Assembly (NCBI GenBank): GCA_964397425.1
Contig: CAYNID010000003.1
Span: 178,606-242,605 of the forward strand
Direction: 5' to 3'
DNA from: Hallerella sp964397425
Lineage (GTDB): Bacteria; Fibrobacterota; Fibrobacteria; Fibrobacterales; Fibrobacteraceae
DNA length: 64,000 nucleotides
Part shown: positions 42,663-52,400 of the stretch, one piece after another
Numbering within the stretch: the stretch's first letter is position 1
Layout of the letters: each line of letters begins with the position of its first letter
Program-made: the position numbers and the translations under genes
The notes under the pieces: generated by a model
Told to the model about the DNA's origin: nothing
What the model saw: the letters and a program-made list of their open reading frames with translations, nothing else
Database searches by the model: none

Positions 42663-43516
42663 ATACCGTTCTCGAAATATTAAACAAGACGACGACTTTT
42701 TTTCAGCACAAGGGCATTCCCGATTCGCGGCTGGATGCGCAATATATTTTGGCGCATGGCTTGAAAATGAATCGGATGGACCTTTATTTGAATTTTGACA
42801 GGCCGCTTTCGGAACGCGAATTGGAAGTCTTGAGACCGCTAGTGGCGAGACGGGCGAAACGGGAACCGTTGCAGCATATTGTGGGAAATACGAGTTTCCG
42901 CGGACATGAAATCCGCTGTGACCGCCGCGCGTTGATTCCGCGTCCCGAAACAGAATCGCTGATCGATTTGTTGAAAGAACGCCTGGAGGGAAAAGAGAAT
43001 CCCCGTATCGCGGACATTGGCACGGGTTCCGGGGCAATAGCGATTGCCGCTGTCAAGGAAATTCCGGGCGCATCTGTCGTGGCGACGGACATTTCGAAAG
43101 ATGCGTTGGATTTGGCGAAGGAAAATGCGCAAATCAACGATGCCGCCGTAGAATTTTTGGAAGGGGATCTTTTGGCTGCATTGCCTGCGGCGGAAAAATG
43201 GGACGCGATAGTCAGCAATCCACCTTATATTCCGGATGCGGAAAGGGAAAAACTCCAACCGGAAGTCCAGAATTTTGATCCGGCGCTCGCTCTTTTTGGC
43301 GGGCCGGACGGATTGTCGCTTGTCCGACAAATTTTGGAACAAAGCCGGGGCCGTTTGACTCCGGGGGGAATCTTGTTGATGGAAATTGGCCCGGAAGCGG
43401 GCGAAGACAAGATTCTTGAAACGGAATCGGTGAATTATCCGTGGCTTCGTTGGGGCGGCGTTTTGCCTGATTTCTACGGAAAACTTCGGTTTGTCGAATA
43501 TCGGGCGGTGGAATAA
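42659..43516 (+). CDS. prmC: release factor glutamine N5-methyltransferase
   Basis: A 285-residue SAM-dependent methyltransferase. An N-terminal helical domain binds the release factor (DSRLDAQYILAHGLKMNRM, RREPLQHIVG-like KREPLQHIVGNTSFRG). The catalytic domain has RPETESLIDLL, IADIGTGSGAIAIA, VVATDISKDALDLAKENA and the NPPY motif VSNPPYIPDAER. It modifies the GGQ glutamine of RF1 and RF2. The four-base overlap with prfA gives a classic prfA-prmC pair. Its stop abuts the convergent small gene. Confidence 0.94.
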   Translation: MNTVLEILNKTTTFFQHKGIPDSRLDAQYILAHGLKMNRMDLYLNFDRPLSERELEVLRPLVARRAKREPLQHIVGNTSFRGHEIRCDRRALIPRPETESLIDLLKERLEGKENPRIADIGTGSGAIAIAAVKEIPGASVVATDISKDALDLAKENAQINDAAVEFLEGDLLAALPAAEKWDAIVSNPPYIPDAEREKLQPEVQNFDPALALFGGPDGLSLVRQILEQSRGRLTPGGILLMEIGPEAGEDKILETESVNYPWLRWGGVLPDFYGKLRFVEYRAVE

Positions 43517-43871
43517 TCAGTTCTCGTAGCCAAAGGCGGCGAGAACATAGGTTTCGCTTTCTCCGTTGCGGTAAAAGTGAAAAAGCGTATCGTCGTCGAT
43601 GTCGAATGGATCGTCTCCTTGGATGGCTAAAAGGTCGGTGATGCGGCGACGAAAGGTTTCAAAGCCGCAGGATTGGAATTGTTTATTTTGACAGTTGTTC
43701 TTTTGTGCAGTAATCATGTGCCCAATGATAGAATCCGTTTTTGTCACAAATTGTCAATTCGCGGATTTTGTACGATTCCCGCATCAAAATGAAAACTGTT
43801 TTCGCAGAAAATTCTTCAAACTCTTGAATCAGGGGCTCGATGTTTTCCAATTGCTTGCCAAATGGCCGCAT
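43517..43871 (-). pseudogene. small hypothetical gene with a frameshift near 43690
   Basis: Two overlapping minus-strand frames look like one gene. The first (from ATG 43871) reads MRPFGKQLENIEPLIQEFEE to DYCTKEQLSK and stops at an AAAATAA run; the second continues KQFQSCGFETFRRRITDLLA to the end at 43517. Adding one A to the run joins them into about 118 residues. The joined protein is acidic, lacks a signal peptide and is not recognised. Its start overlaps the end of the pilin-like gene by 43 bases. Either a true frameshift or a sequencing error in the A run. Confidence 0.45.
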
Positions 43872-44296
43872 TCGCTCGCGCTGACCGAATTTTGGTAGCG
43901 CACGGAATTGCCGGGTTCACCCCAAAGGCTTACTGTCCAAAAGTTTCCTTTGCGGCAGCCGTTCAATTCGAAAATGTTGACCGCTTTCCATCCGACGGAG
44001 CCTTCTTGCAGGTTTTCAATCGGGGAGTCCGTTACAATGTCACCTTCGGAATAAAGGAAAGTCTCTCCGTTTTCGGGAGCGCTGTAACCGATGGAACGCC
44101 AGTTTCCAATGCGGGCGTGTTCTCCGACGTAAAGCGTTTGCAATGTCGTGTAGGCGGATGCGGCGACAGGGAGCTCCGAAGTCCGGGCTTTGGCCGAGCT
44201 GCCGGAAATTCTGGGAAAGGCGATAGCGGAAAGAATGCCGATGACGGCTAGTGCAATGAGAATTTCGATAAGAGTGAAACCTTTGGATGGATGCAT
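43829..44296 (-). CDS. type IV pilin-like / type II secretion pseudopilin
   Basis: A 155-residue protein with a prepilin leader: MHPSKG^FTLIEILIALAVIG, with cleavage after Gly6, the conserved Glu at mature position 5 and a long hydrophobic helix. The globular part is short, with YTTLQTLYVGEH and a two-Cys segment (ELNGCRKGNFW... SASECGHL), as in minor pilins. No other pilus genes are adjacent, so it depends on a system encoded elsewhere. It is divergent from aroD. Confidence 0.85.
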   Translation of the reverse strand: MHPSKGFTLIEILIALAVIGILSAIAFPRISGSSAKARTSELPVAASAYTTLQTLYVGEHARIGNWRSIGYSAPENGETFLYSEGDIVTDSPIENLQEGSVGWKAVNIFELNGCRKGNFWTVSLWGEPGNSVRYQNSVSASECGHLASNWKTSSP

Positions 44297-44353
44297 GCGA
44301 CCTCCCGCCTTTAGAATATAAACAATGGGGCTTTATTTTTCTACTTTTGCCCC

Positions 44354-45076
44354 ATGAAATTTTTTGCCGGTATTGTTGACCCAGAAACCCTGGCGGCGAT
44401 AGAATCGCAGCCCCAGGGAGAACTTTCGCATTCTGCCGGGCAATGCTCGGCGTTGGAAATCCGTTACGATCTTTTTTTGGAACGGGGAATGCCTGTGGGC
44501 GATTTGGCGCAAATCGCGTCGGCGCTCCGCACAAAGTTCCCGGAGACGCTACTGATAGGAACGCTCCGCTTGGAGCGGGACGGCGGCTCCCTTTCCGATG
44601 CGTTGGTCCTTGAACGAGAACGTTTTATGCGGTCCATCCTGTCGGGAAAAAACGCCCCCGATCTGTTGGACGTCGAAATTGAAAATCTTTCTGTTTTGTT
44701 GCCGAAGATTTCCGCCGCGCTTGAAAATGCCGGGACGCGGATCTTGGCTTCGCATCACGATTTTTCGAAAGTTCCGGATGTGGCGGAGTTGGAACAGCTT
44801 GTGGCGACGGCGAAAAAGTTTGGCGTGTGCGGTTTTAAAGCGGCTTGCATGGCTCAGATGGCGGGCGATTTTGAACCGGTTTATCCGCTGATTTTGCGGG
44901 AGTCGGAAAATTTTGAATACTTCTCCCTGTTCGCCATGGGAGATTTGGGAAAGGAATCCCGAATCCAGAGTCTTTGCTGGGGGGCGAACCTCACCTATTG
45001 CGCGCTGCGGAAAGCCGTTGCGCCGGGGCAACTCTCTGTGGAGGATGCGCTTGCGAAATACCGGGAAAAACGCTGA
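44354..45076 (+). CDS. aroD: type I 3-dehydroquinate dehydratase
   Basis: A 240-residue enzyme of the shikimate pathway. The type I barrel shows ALEIRYDLF, DLLDVEIENL, the catalytic His in RILASHHDFSKVP, the Schiff-base Lys in GVCGFKAACMA, the SRI motif in GKESRIQSLCWG and the closing VAPGQLSVEDAL. It dehydrates 3-dehydroquinate to 3-dehydroshikimate. No other aro genes are in the window. Motifs are diverged but complete, so it is likely active. Confidence 0.85.
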   Translation: MKFFAGIVDPETLAAIESQPQGELSHSAGQCSALEIRYDLFLERGMPVGDLAQIASALRTKFPETLLIGTLRLERDGGSLSDALVLERERFMRSILSGKNAPDLLDVEIENLSVLLPKISAALENAGTRILASHHDFSKVPDVAELEQLVATAKKFGVCGFKAACMAQMAGDFEPVYPLILRESENFEYFSLFAMGDLGKESRIQSLCWGANLTYCALRKAVAPGQLSVEDALAKYREKR

Positions 45077-45107
45077 ATTTGAAGGCGCTTTGGACCGTAA
45101 AAAGGCT

Positions 45108-45190
45108 TTTTCTGCTCAGAAAACGCCCTTTTTGGATAAATTTCGCATAGTTTCCGGTGAAAATGGGGCTTTGCCCGAATTTCGCCGGGA
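45108..45190 (+). repeat. possible diverged fourth copy of the interspersed repeat
   Basis: In the 175-base gap between aroD and ptsN, CTTTTTCTGC, TAAATTTCGCA and GTTTCCGGTGAAAATGGGG recall blocks of copies A-C, but with about 15 extra bases between the first two and no GCACGGT. Similarity is weak and the assignment doubtful. Confidence 0.25.
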
Positions 45191-45251
45191 ATAGTTCCCC
45201 AAATGGATTTTTTTTACTAAACTTATTAGAAATAACAAGGAAACAGACTCT

Positions 45252-45716
45252 ATGCGTTTTTCAGAACGGTTTGCGGACAACAGCGTTATCATCAATTCCA
45301 AAAGCTCGACAAAGGAAGAAATCCTGAACGAGTTGGTGGATGTTCTTTGCGCTTCTTACAAGCTGGAACATCGGGATGAAATTTTCGACGCCGTCTGGAA
45401 ACGGGAACAGATCCGTTCGACGGGAATCGGCTGCGGACTGGCTGTGCCACATGCCAAAATCGATTATGTTGATCATATGTGCATGGTTGCCGCGACGGTG
45501 GAAAAGGGGATTGATTTCGAAGCGATGGATAATGAACCTGTCCATTTGCTGATTTTGATTGTCAGTCCGGGGAATACGGTTGGGCCGCATTTGAAAGCGC
45601 TGTCGTCTGTCAGCCGCATTTTGGCAAACGCCGAAGTCCGCAAAGATTTGATAGAAGCTCAAACTCAGATGGATTTTCTCTCCATTTTGGGAAAAGCGGA
45701 AGACAAATACCTTTGA
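45252..45716 (+). CDS. ptsN: PTS IIA-type nitrogen-regulatory protein
   Basis: A 154-residue EIIA-Fru/Mtl-like domain: KSSTKEEILNELVDVLC, then the phosphorylated His in GIGCGLAVPHAKIDYVD, DFEAMDNEPVHLLILIVSP and HLKALSSVSRIL. It lacks fused PTS domains, which fits PtsN, a phosphocarrier that regulates rather than imports sugar. No rpoN or hpf is nearby, so a plain sugar-PTS IIA cannot be ruled out. An AAGGAAA site precedes the ATG. Confidence 0.8.
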   Translation: MRFSERFADNSVIINSKSSTKEEILNELVDVLCASYKLEHRDEIFDAVWKREQIRSTGIGCGLAVPHAKIDYVDHMCMVAATVEKGIDFEAMDNEPVHLLILIVSPGNTVGPHLKALSSVSRILANAEVRKDLIEAQTQMDFLSILGKAEDKYL

Positions 45717-45731
45717 CGGCTGTTTAAGGGC

Positions 45732-45760
45732 TTGACGCAAAAGAAAAGGTTTTGTATTTT
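45732..45760 (+). promoter_or_regulatory. promoter of tRNA-Val
   Basis: TTGACG (45732-45737), a 17-base spacer and TATTTT (45755-45760) stand 11 bases before the tRNA. The same -35 hexamer is used by the strong promoter at 63931. Confidence 0.75.
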
Positions 45761-45771
45761 TGCGTCGCATT

Positions 45772-45846
45772 GGACGATTAGCTCAGTTGGTTTAGAGCGC
45801 TGCTTTCACACGGCAGAGGTCACTGGTTCAAATCCAGTATCGTCCA
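45772..45846 (+). tRNA. tRNA-Val (anticodon CAC)
   Basis: A complete cloverleaf. The acceptor stem GGACGAT pairs with ATCGTCC, discriminator A; the D arm is GCTCAGTTGGTTTAGAGC; the anticodon arm CTGCT-TTCACAC-GGCAG gives anticodon CAC (codon GUG); the T arm is ACTGGTTCAAATCCAGT. The 3' CCA is not encoded. It has its own promoter just after ptsN. Confidence 0.95.
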
Positions 45847-45929
45847 CTTTCCCGATGGTTTCCCATTGGGATTTTTTATTGACGGTTCGTCCGGCTTCAT
45901 CTGCGGAAAATTTTCATTATATTGAAAGC

Positions 45930-46781
45930 ATGCAGGATACGATAGACGAATCGAAAATTCCGGAACCGCCTCTCGGTTCCCATTTGATATCTCCCCGGAC
46001 GGGCTTCAATCATCACGGCCTTTATGCGGGCAAGGGAAAAGTGATTCATTATTCCGGGATGGCGCGGACGCTTTCGGGGCGCGATGTTTTGAAATTGCCG
46101 CATCTCATCCGTTACGGTTGCGTTGTCAAAACGTCCTTGAAGCGTTTCTGTGATGGACACGGATTCCGGGTGTTAGAACATCCCCAGGCGAAATTTTCCG
46201 GTGAGGCCGCTGTGGAACGGGCCAAAAAAAGACTTTATGAACGTTCCTATTATCTTTTTGGCAACAACTGTGAACATTTTGTGAATTGGTGCATCGACGA
46301 CACGTTCAAAAGCCCGGCAGTCACGCGGATGCTCTTTCTGTTTGCCTTTGTCGGATTCGTTTTGCACGTGTTGGGCGCGCGGAATGGGGCGCGTTTTGTT
46401 CCCGGGCGTTTGCACTTTGCTTTTCGGGGAATATTTTCCTTGGCCGGCTCTTTTACCTTGACGCATTTTACGCTAGACGCGATGCAACCGGCGGAAGGTA
46501 TTCGCGGGCGGGAACGCCGGAACCGTCGATTTGGAAGGATTGGCGCGTGGGCGGGGTTTGTTTTTGCGCTCCTCTTCACCCTTTTGCGTGGCCGGAAAGG
46601 CGCGTTCAAATTGTCCGATGGCCTTGTCCCGTATTTTTTGCCGGTCATCGCTGGAATAGGAACGTATGGAGTCGCCCGTTTTCGGGATACGGCGGCGCGG
46701 GATGCGCTCCGGAAAAAACGCATTTTGGAATCAAAGGCGTCTTCGGCTGCAACGGATGCGCCTGCCAAAGCATCTCAGTAG
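45930..46781 (+). CDS. LRAT-like (NlpC/P60 fold) membrane protein
   Basis: A 283-residue protein. The first 125 residues match the LRAT domain: LGSHLISPRTGFNHHGLYAG with its His, KVIHYSG, and YYLFGNNCEHFVNWC with the catalytic Cys in the NCEHF motif. Several hydrophobic segments follow (RMLFLFAFVGFVLHVLG, IGAWAGFVFALLFTLL, VPYFLPVIAGIGTYGV). LRAT-fold enzymes are thiol acyltransferases or lipases; bacterial members are uncharacterised. Start at ATG 45930; a longer frame would translate through the tRNA. It ends just before the tolC-like gene. Confidence 0.8.
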   Translation: MQDTIDESKIPEPPLGSHLISPRTGFNHHGLYAGKGKVIHYSGMARTLSGRDVLKLPHLIRYGCVVKTSLKRFCDGHGFRVLEHPQAKFSGEAAVERAKKRLYERSYYLFGNNCEHFVNWCIDDTFKSPAVTRMLFLFAFVGFVLHVLGARNGARFVPGRLHFAFRGIFSLAGSFTLTHFTLDAMQPAEGIRGRERRNRRFGRIGAWAGFVFALLFTLLRGRKGAFKLSDGLVPYFLPVIAGIGTYGVARFRDTAARDALRKKRILESKASSAATDAPAKASQ

Positions 46782-46782
46782 C

Positions 46783-48081
46783 GTGATATTGCGCAACGGA
46801 ATTTTCTTTTTGTCGGCGGCTTTTGCGGCTGCCGTTTGGGCGGAACAGGCTCTGTCGTTGGAGGATTGCGTCAGGATGGCGAGGGAACGGAGTCTGGAAG
46901 TGGAAAATTCCCGGCTTTCGGAGCGCGCCTCGGCGGCGGCGTTGCAATCTTCCCAGGCTTCTGGTCGGCCAACGATTTCGGCGCATGTCAACCAATCTCT
47001 TTACGACTCGCCCTTTGACGGAAACGCCCAAGATCATTACCGGTTGAGCCTTGGAATTTCTGGGTCTTATAAAATTTGGGATGGCGGCTCGCTTGGAATG
47101 GATGTTGAAAGCAAAAAGCTTTCTCTTGAAGCGAACAGATACAATACGGAACTTTCGGCGTTGAACGTTCAGGAAAACGCGATGAACGCGTTTGTGAACC
47201 TCCTTGCGGCACAGGAATCTTTGGAGACGGCGGATTCTTCCCTCGCATTGTCGGATTCTTTGGTGCGATACAATGAACATTTGTTTTCGGCGGGAATGAT
47301 TACGCAAAGCGATTTGGCCCTTTCCAGAAGCGATGCGGCGAATGCAAAAGTGAAACAGATTTCGGCGGCGCAGGATTTGCGCTCTGCCAAAACGGCTCTC
47401 CGCCAGATATTGGAAATTTCTCGCGAAGATTCTTTTGCCGTCCACGCGCCGGATGTGGAATTTCAAACGCCATCAGACTTTGGCGAATTGCCTGCATTTG
47501 AAGAGGTTTTGTCTAAGACCCGGCAAAGTTATCCGGGATTGATTTCGGACAGTTTGAAGGTGGAAGCGGCGGAAAAAGAGGTGAAGATTGCGCAAAAGAA
47601 CAGTTCGATTTCGGTGACGCTCGGCGCAGAAGCGTCTACGGGGGTTCAGGCGTGGGAGTCGGACAGATATGCGCGGCAGATGAAAAACGGATACACGCAC
47701 AGCGTGACTTTGGGCGTGAACATTCCCATTGTGGACGGCGGTGTGACAACGGCGAAAGTCCTTTCGGCTCAAGTGGAGAGCGAACGGGCAGTGATATCGC
47801 AAAAAGAATCGGAAAAGAATCTCGAAAATAATTTGGAGCAGCTTTACTTGCAGGCGGAAAGCGCCGATGCCAGCTGGATGGCGGCTATCGCCGGACTTTT
47901 GAGTGCCGAAGAGGCTTTTCGGGTCGCCGGCGAACAGCGGGCGGTTGGAACCATCGCCTTGACGGATTTTTTTGAGCGGAAAAATAATTTGCAAAGTGCC
48001 AGAAGCGTGCTTATCAAGGCGAAATACACCAGTATTTTGGCTAGGCATTTGTTGAATCTTTACATGGGCGGGTTTCGATGA
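46783..48081 (+). CDS. TolC-family outer-membrane efflux protein
   Basis: A 432-residue protein with a signal peptide (FFLSAAFAAAVWAEQ). Typical of TolC: SLEDCVRMARERSLEVENS at the start, long heptad helices (NTELSALNVQENAMNAFVNL), a repeat of the fold in the second half (VNIPIVDGGVTTAKVLSAQV) and FERKNNLQSARSVLIKAKY. It forms the channel through the outer membrane for export pumps. The start is GTG at 46783, one base after the LRAT stop. The stop overlaps the adaptor gene (ATGA). Confidence 0.9.
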   Translation: MILRNGIFFLSAAFAAAVWAEQALSLEDCVRMARERSLEVENSRLSERASAAALQSSQASGRPTISAHVNQSLYDSPFDGNAQDHYRLSLGISGSYKIWDGGSLGMDVESKKLSLEANRYNTELSALNVQENAMNAFVNLLAAQESLETADSSLALSDSLVRYNEHLFSAGMITQSDLALSRSDAANAKVKQISAAQDLRSAKTALRQILEISREDSFAVHAPDVEFQTPSDFGELPAFEEVLSKTRQSYPGLISDSLKVEAAEKEVKIAQKNSSISVTLGAEASTGVQAWESDRYARQMKNGYTHSVTLGVNIPIVDGGVTTAKVLSAQVESERAVISQKESEKNLENNLEQLYLQAESADASWMAAIAGLLSAEEAFRVAGEQRAVGTIALTDFFERKNNLQSARSVLIKAKYTSILARHLLNLYMGGFR

Positions 48082-49349
48082 AAAAAGGATTCCGGATTTT
48101 GTTGGTCCTTGTCGTTTTGGGCGTTTTGGCGTTTGTCGTGTATCGGCTGATTGCTGCTCCGGAGCAGGCTGGTGCGGGAAAAATGATAAGTGAAAAGGTT
48201 CAGCGTTTGACGATTCAAACGACGATATCTTCGACGGGAACGCTTTCGCCGATGGACACGGTGAATGTCGGCACGCAAGTTTCTGGAGACATCAGCAAAA
48301 TTTATGTGGATTTCAATTCCAAAGTGAAAAAAGGTCAAGTGATTGCGGAATTGGACCGTTCCAAATTGCAAGCGACCCTTTACCAGGCGGAAATTGCGGC
48401 GAACAGTGCAAAGATTGATTATGAACACAAACTTTCTGTTTTCAATCGGACGAAAAAATTGGCGGAGACGAACAGCGCGAGCGCCGTGGATTTGGAAACG
48501 GCGGAATACGAGATGAATTCGGCGAAATTGTCTTGGGAAACGCGAAAAAGCGAAGTCAAACAGGCGAAATTGAATTTGAGCTATTGCATTATAAAAAGTC
48601 CCATCGATGGCGTTGTATTAGAACGTTCCGTTGATGTGGGGCAAACCGTAGCCGCTTCCATGAGCGCGCCGACGCTTTTCATTTTGGCGAAAGATCTTGC
48701 GAAAATGCGGGTGATGGCGGATGTTGATGAAGCGGATATTGGACAGGTGAAGGCGGGGCAAAAGGTTTCGTTTACGGTGGACGCTTTTCAAAATGACCGC
48801 TTTGACGGAACGGTGGAATTGGTGCGTTTGAATCCGAAAGTGACTTCTAACGTGGTGACTTACACGGTGGTCATTTCGGCGGATAATCCGGATTTGAAAT
48901 TGCTCCCCGGTATGACGGCGACTTGTACCATTGTGACGGAAGAAGTTGAAAATGCGCTCAGTGTTCCTGTGGCTGCGTTGCATTTTGCACCGTCCGCGGG
49001 AACGCCTGTCACCAAATCGAGAGGCGTGCCGCCCTTTAAAAAGCATTCTGAACAGAAATCTTCACCGGGAGAAGGTTTTGGGCCGCCGGGACAGCCTTCT
49101 TTTTCGGATGGGAGCGCGCCTTCTAATTTAAAGCGTGAACGGAAAGGCGTTTGGATCAATGTCAATGGAAATGCGGAGTTTCACCCGGTGAAAACGGGAT
49201 TGAACGACGGCGTAAACGTTCAAATATTAAAAGGCCTTTCTGATGGAGATTCTGTTGTTGTCAGGCAAGAGTCTGTGACGTCTCCCAAACGGAAAGCTTC
49301 TGAAGCGGAAAGTCCTTTTATGCCGGGCCCCAAACGCAAAAAAAGATGA
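48078..49349 (+). CDS. HlyD/MacA-type periplasmic adaptor
   Basis: A 423-residue membrane fusion protein with an N-terminal membrane helix (RILLVLVVLGVLAFVVYRL). Visible: first lipoyl half DTVNVGTQVSGDISKIYVD, a coiled-coil hairpin (LYQAEIAANSAKIDYEHKL), second half CIIKSPIDGVVLERSVDVGQ, and a beta-barrel (MRVMADVDEADIGQVKAGQ). The DVDEADIG stretch is typical of MacA. The C-terminal part has a Pro/Gly/Ser-rich insert of about 40 residues. The tolC-like gene overlaps it, but no MacB ATPase or RND pump follows: a terminator ends the operon. Confidence 0.88.
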   Translation: MKKGFRILLVLVVLGVLAFVVYRLIAAPEQAGAGKMISEKVQRLTIQTTISSTGTLSPMDTVNVGTQVSGDISKIYVDFNSKVKKGQVIAELDRSKLQATLYQAEIAANSAKIDYEHKLSVFNRTKKLAETNSASAVDLETAEYEMNSAKLSWETRKSEVKQAKLNLSYCIIKSPIDGVVLERSVDVGQTVAASMSAPTLFILAKDLAKMRVMADVDEADIGQVKAGQKVSFTVDAFQNDRFDGTVELVRLNPKVTSNVVTYTVVISADNPDLKLLPGMTATCTIVTEEVENALSVPVAALHFAPSAGTPVTKSRGVPPFKKHSEQKSSPGEGFGPPGQPSFSDGSAPSNLKRERKGVWINVNGNAEFHPVKTGLNDGVNVQILKGLSDGDSVVVRQESVTSPKRKASEAESPFMPGPKRKKR

Positions 49350-49357
49350 AGTTCTGG

Positions 49358-49388
49358 TCGGTTGTCTTTGGACAACCGATAATTTTTT
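49358..49388 (+). terminator. intrinsic terminator after the tolC-adaptor operon
   Basis: TCGGTTGTC-TTTG-GACAACCGA (49358-49379), a perfect 9-bp stem with a tetraloop, followed by TAATTTTTTT, nine bases after the adaptor stop. Confidence 0.88.
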
Positions 49389-49442
49389 TATCCATCCCAA
49401 CGTAAACATGGCGTTCTATTTTACGGTCAAAAAGGAGAAGCC

Positions 49443-52400
49443 ATGTTCCGGTTTGTTTTGCTTTCTTTGTTGCTCATGACGACGATTTCTTTGGCGGGAA
49501 TGCCTGTCATTAAAGTCGATTTCAACATGAGCGGAAGATCTTCTGCGGAAGTTTCCGAACCGAATTATGTTCCCTGGGTGGTTTCTGGGGTCAGTTCCAA
49601 GGATACGACTTTGGAAGGTGTCAAAATTACAGTTGCCAAAGGGAGTGTCGGCTCCAATTTGAAAGCGAACTGGTATAAGACTGCGGTCCAGGCGCCGAAT
49701 TACGCGCGGCTGGTGGGTGACGGCATCCTTGTTGAAAATGGGAATTCCGGGGGTGAAATTTCTCTGACGTTTGCGGGACTTTCGGCGGGGAATCATTCCC
49801 TGCTCGCTTATTTGAACAATTGTGACGCGCCTTCGGCGTTTACTTTCAGCGATATTGATGTTTATGTGAACGGAACCAGAGTTTTAACGGGAATCAAGCC
49901 GGTCACACGTCCGCTTTCCACGGCGGAAGCGGCCACAGCGTATGTCACCTTTTCGGTTTCGGCGGGAAAATCTGTCACGGTGACGTTCAAGCCGAGTACG
50001 AATGCGGCGACATTTCGCAATGTGACGTTGAACGGATTCGCTTTGAATGTGGCAAATTCTGCAGCCCAGGCTAGCGCGCCTTCTCCGACGGATTTGAATG
50101 ATCACGCGGCGCATGAAAATGGAAAATTGACTCTTTCGTGGAAGGCGGCATCAAGTGCTAAAAAGCACCGCGTTTATTTGGGAACGGATTCGCTTTCTGT
50201 GTTGAAAGCGAACGAAAAAAGTGCGGAATTCAAAGGGGAGCAGACGGCGGAAACATATAAAGTAAACGGTGCTTATGCTCTGAATGTTTACTATTGGCGG
50301 ATAGACGAAGTGGATGCGAATGGGACGGTGACTGCAGGAGATGTTTGGCGGTTCCGCATCGGACGCGACGCGTTTGATGGAGCGGAAGGTTACGGACGCA
50401 CGGCAGTGGGAGGCCGCGGAGGAAAAGTTGTTTATGTGACAAATTTGAACGATTCCGGTGAGGGCAGTTTTCGAGAGGCTTGTTCGGCGGATATTGGGCC
50501 GCGGACAATTCTTTTTAAAGTTTCAGGTGTGATTACGCTCAAATCAAAGCTTTTCTGCAACCAGCCTTACACGACAATTGCCGGGCAAAGCGCTCCGGGA
50601 AAGGGGGTTACGTTCAAAGGATATCCCATTGGCCTCACCGGCAAGGATTTGGTCGCCCGGTTTATGCGGCTTCGGTTGGGGTATGGGCCTACAAACGATG
50701 GGATTGGATTGACGGGGGGCGACCATTCCATTTTGGATCACGCTTCTATCAGCTGGACAATTGACGAATCGTTTTCTAGTCGCGGAGGAAAACATCTGAC
50801 ATTGCAAAGGACGTTGATTTCAGAAGCGCTGAATATTGCAAATCATCAAAATTATCCAGCCGGGACGGGGCATGGTTACGCGGCGACGATTGGCGGGGAT
50901 ATTGGGAGCTTTCATCACAACTTGCTTGCGCACAATGCCGGGCGAAACTGGAGCCTTGGTGGAGGCCTGGATGCAGCGGGAGAATACAGTGGGCGGTTGG
51001 ACATTTTCAACAACGTTGTGTATAACTGGTACAGCCGCGTGACAGATGGCGGTGCGCACGAAGTGAATTTTGTGGGCAATTTCTACAAGCGCGGCGCGGC
51101 ATCCATGACATCGATGGATTACGTTTTGAGTGCCGATTTGGAAGGGACGGGAAAAGGTTCCCAAAGTTATTACTTTCACAATAATGTTTTGCAAAAAACA
51201 GACGGCTCTTATGTTTGCAATGGAACAAACGATGAATGCGGGCGCAGATATACGCTCAGCAATGGACAAGTTTTAAATTGGGAAGTGTTCCGCGACAAGG
51301 CGTTCTTCCCTTCTTACGCCAATGTTCAAAGTGCCAGGGCGGCGTACAAAGATGTTTTGAGCGATGTTGGCCACAGAATGCCCATTTTCGATGAACACGA
51401 CACCCGCATCATCAATGAAGTCAAGAATGGAACGTATACTTACACGGGTTCTGTTGGCAAGATGAAAGGCATCATTGACAGGGAATCGGATGTGGGCGGA
51501 TACGAAGACTATCCCAGTGTCAGTTGGGACGAAAATTATGATTCGGATTTGGACGGTCTCCCTGATTTTTGGGAAAACATGTATGGGTACAATGCGAAAT
51601 CGGCAAAGGGAGATTTTTCCGATGCGAACAAGGACCGTGTTGGAGATGGTTGGACGGAACTGGAACGCTATTTGGATTGGATGGCAAAAGCGCATTACAC
51701 ATTTGAAATCGGAGAAACGCAAACGATCGATCTTTCCCAATTTACGGTGGGTTATCATGGTGGCTCTTATAAACTTTCGAATGTTCCTTCGGGAATCAAT
51801 GCCAAGTTGAACGGATCCAAAATGACGGTCAGCATGGATTCGGATTTTGGCGGTGTCGGTTATATCGCGTTTACGTTGACTGATTCCGAGGGCGATTCGT
51901 TTGAACGGAAAATCGGAGTGACGCAAAATGTCCCTGTGCAAAATTCAAAGCCGTCTTCTTCATCGTCGGCGAATGCTTCGAGTTCTTCATCGGCATCGGG
52001 TGTTTCTGCAAATGGAATTTACCAAGCAGAAGACGGAATCCTTACCAATTCCGAATTTGAAGATAAAAATGCGGGATTTCAGGGGAGCGGTTATGTGAAT
52101 TTTGCCGGAGAAGGGAAAAGCTTCGTTGAAATTCCCGTCGCGGTTGAAAAGGCGGGGGAATATACCGTGACGCTGACTTATGCGCACGGAAAAACGGAGG
52201 CTAGATATTTGACGATTCAAACGGAAGAATCTAAGGCGCAAACGTTAACCTTTGAATCGACTGGGGCCTGGAATGTTTGGAACACGATTTCTGTGGCGGT
52301 GAACCTTCCTAAAGGGCAAAGTAAAATCGTCATTGCGACTTTGGGAACGGACGGTCCGAATTTAGACCAAATTGAAGTCAGGGCGAATTTTGCAACAGAG

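Noticed and set aside
41685..43037. 450-codon open frame opposite prfA and prmC
   Set aside because: It runs antisense across two well-identified essential genes and has no family features.
45732..45929. Longer start for the LRAT-like protein
   Set aside because: The extra codons are the promoter and body of tRNA-Val.
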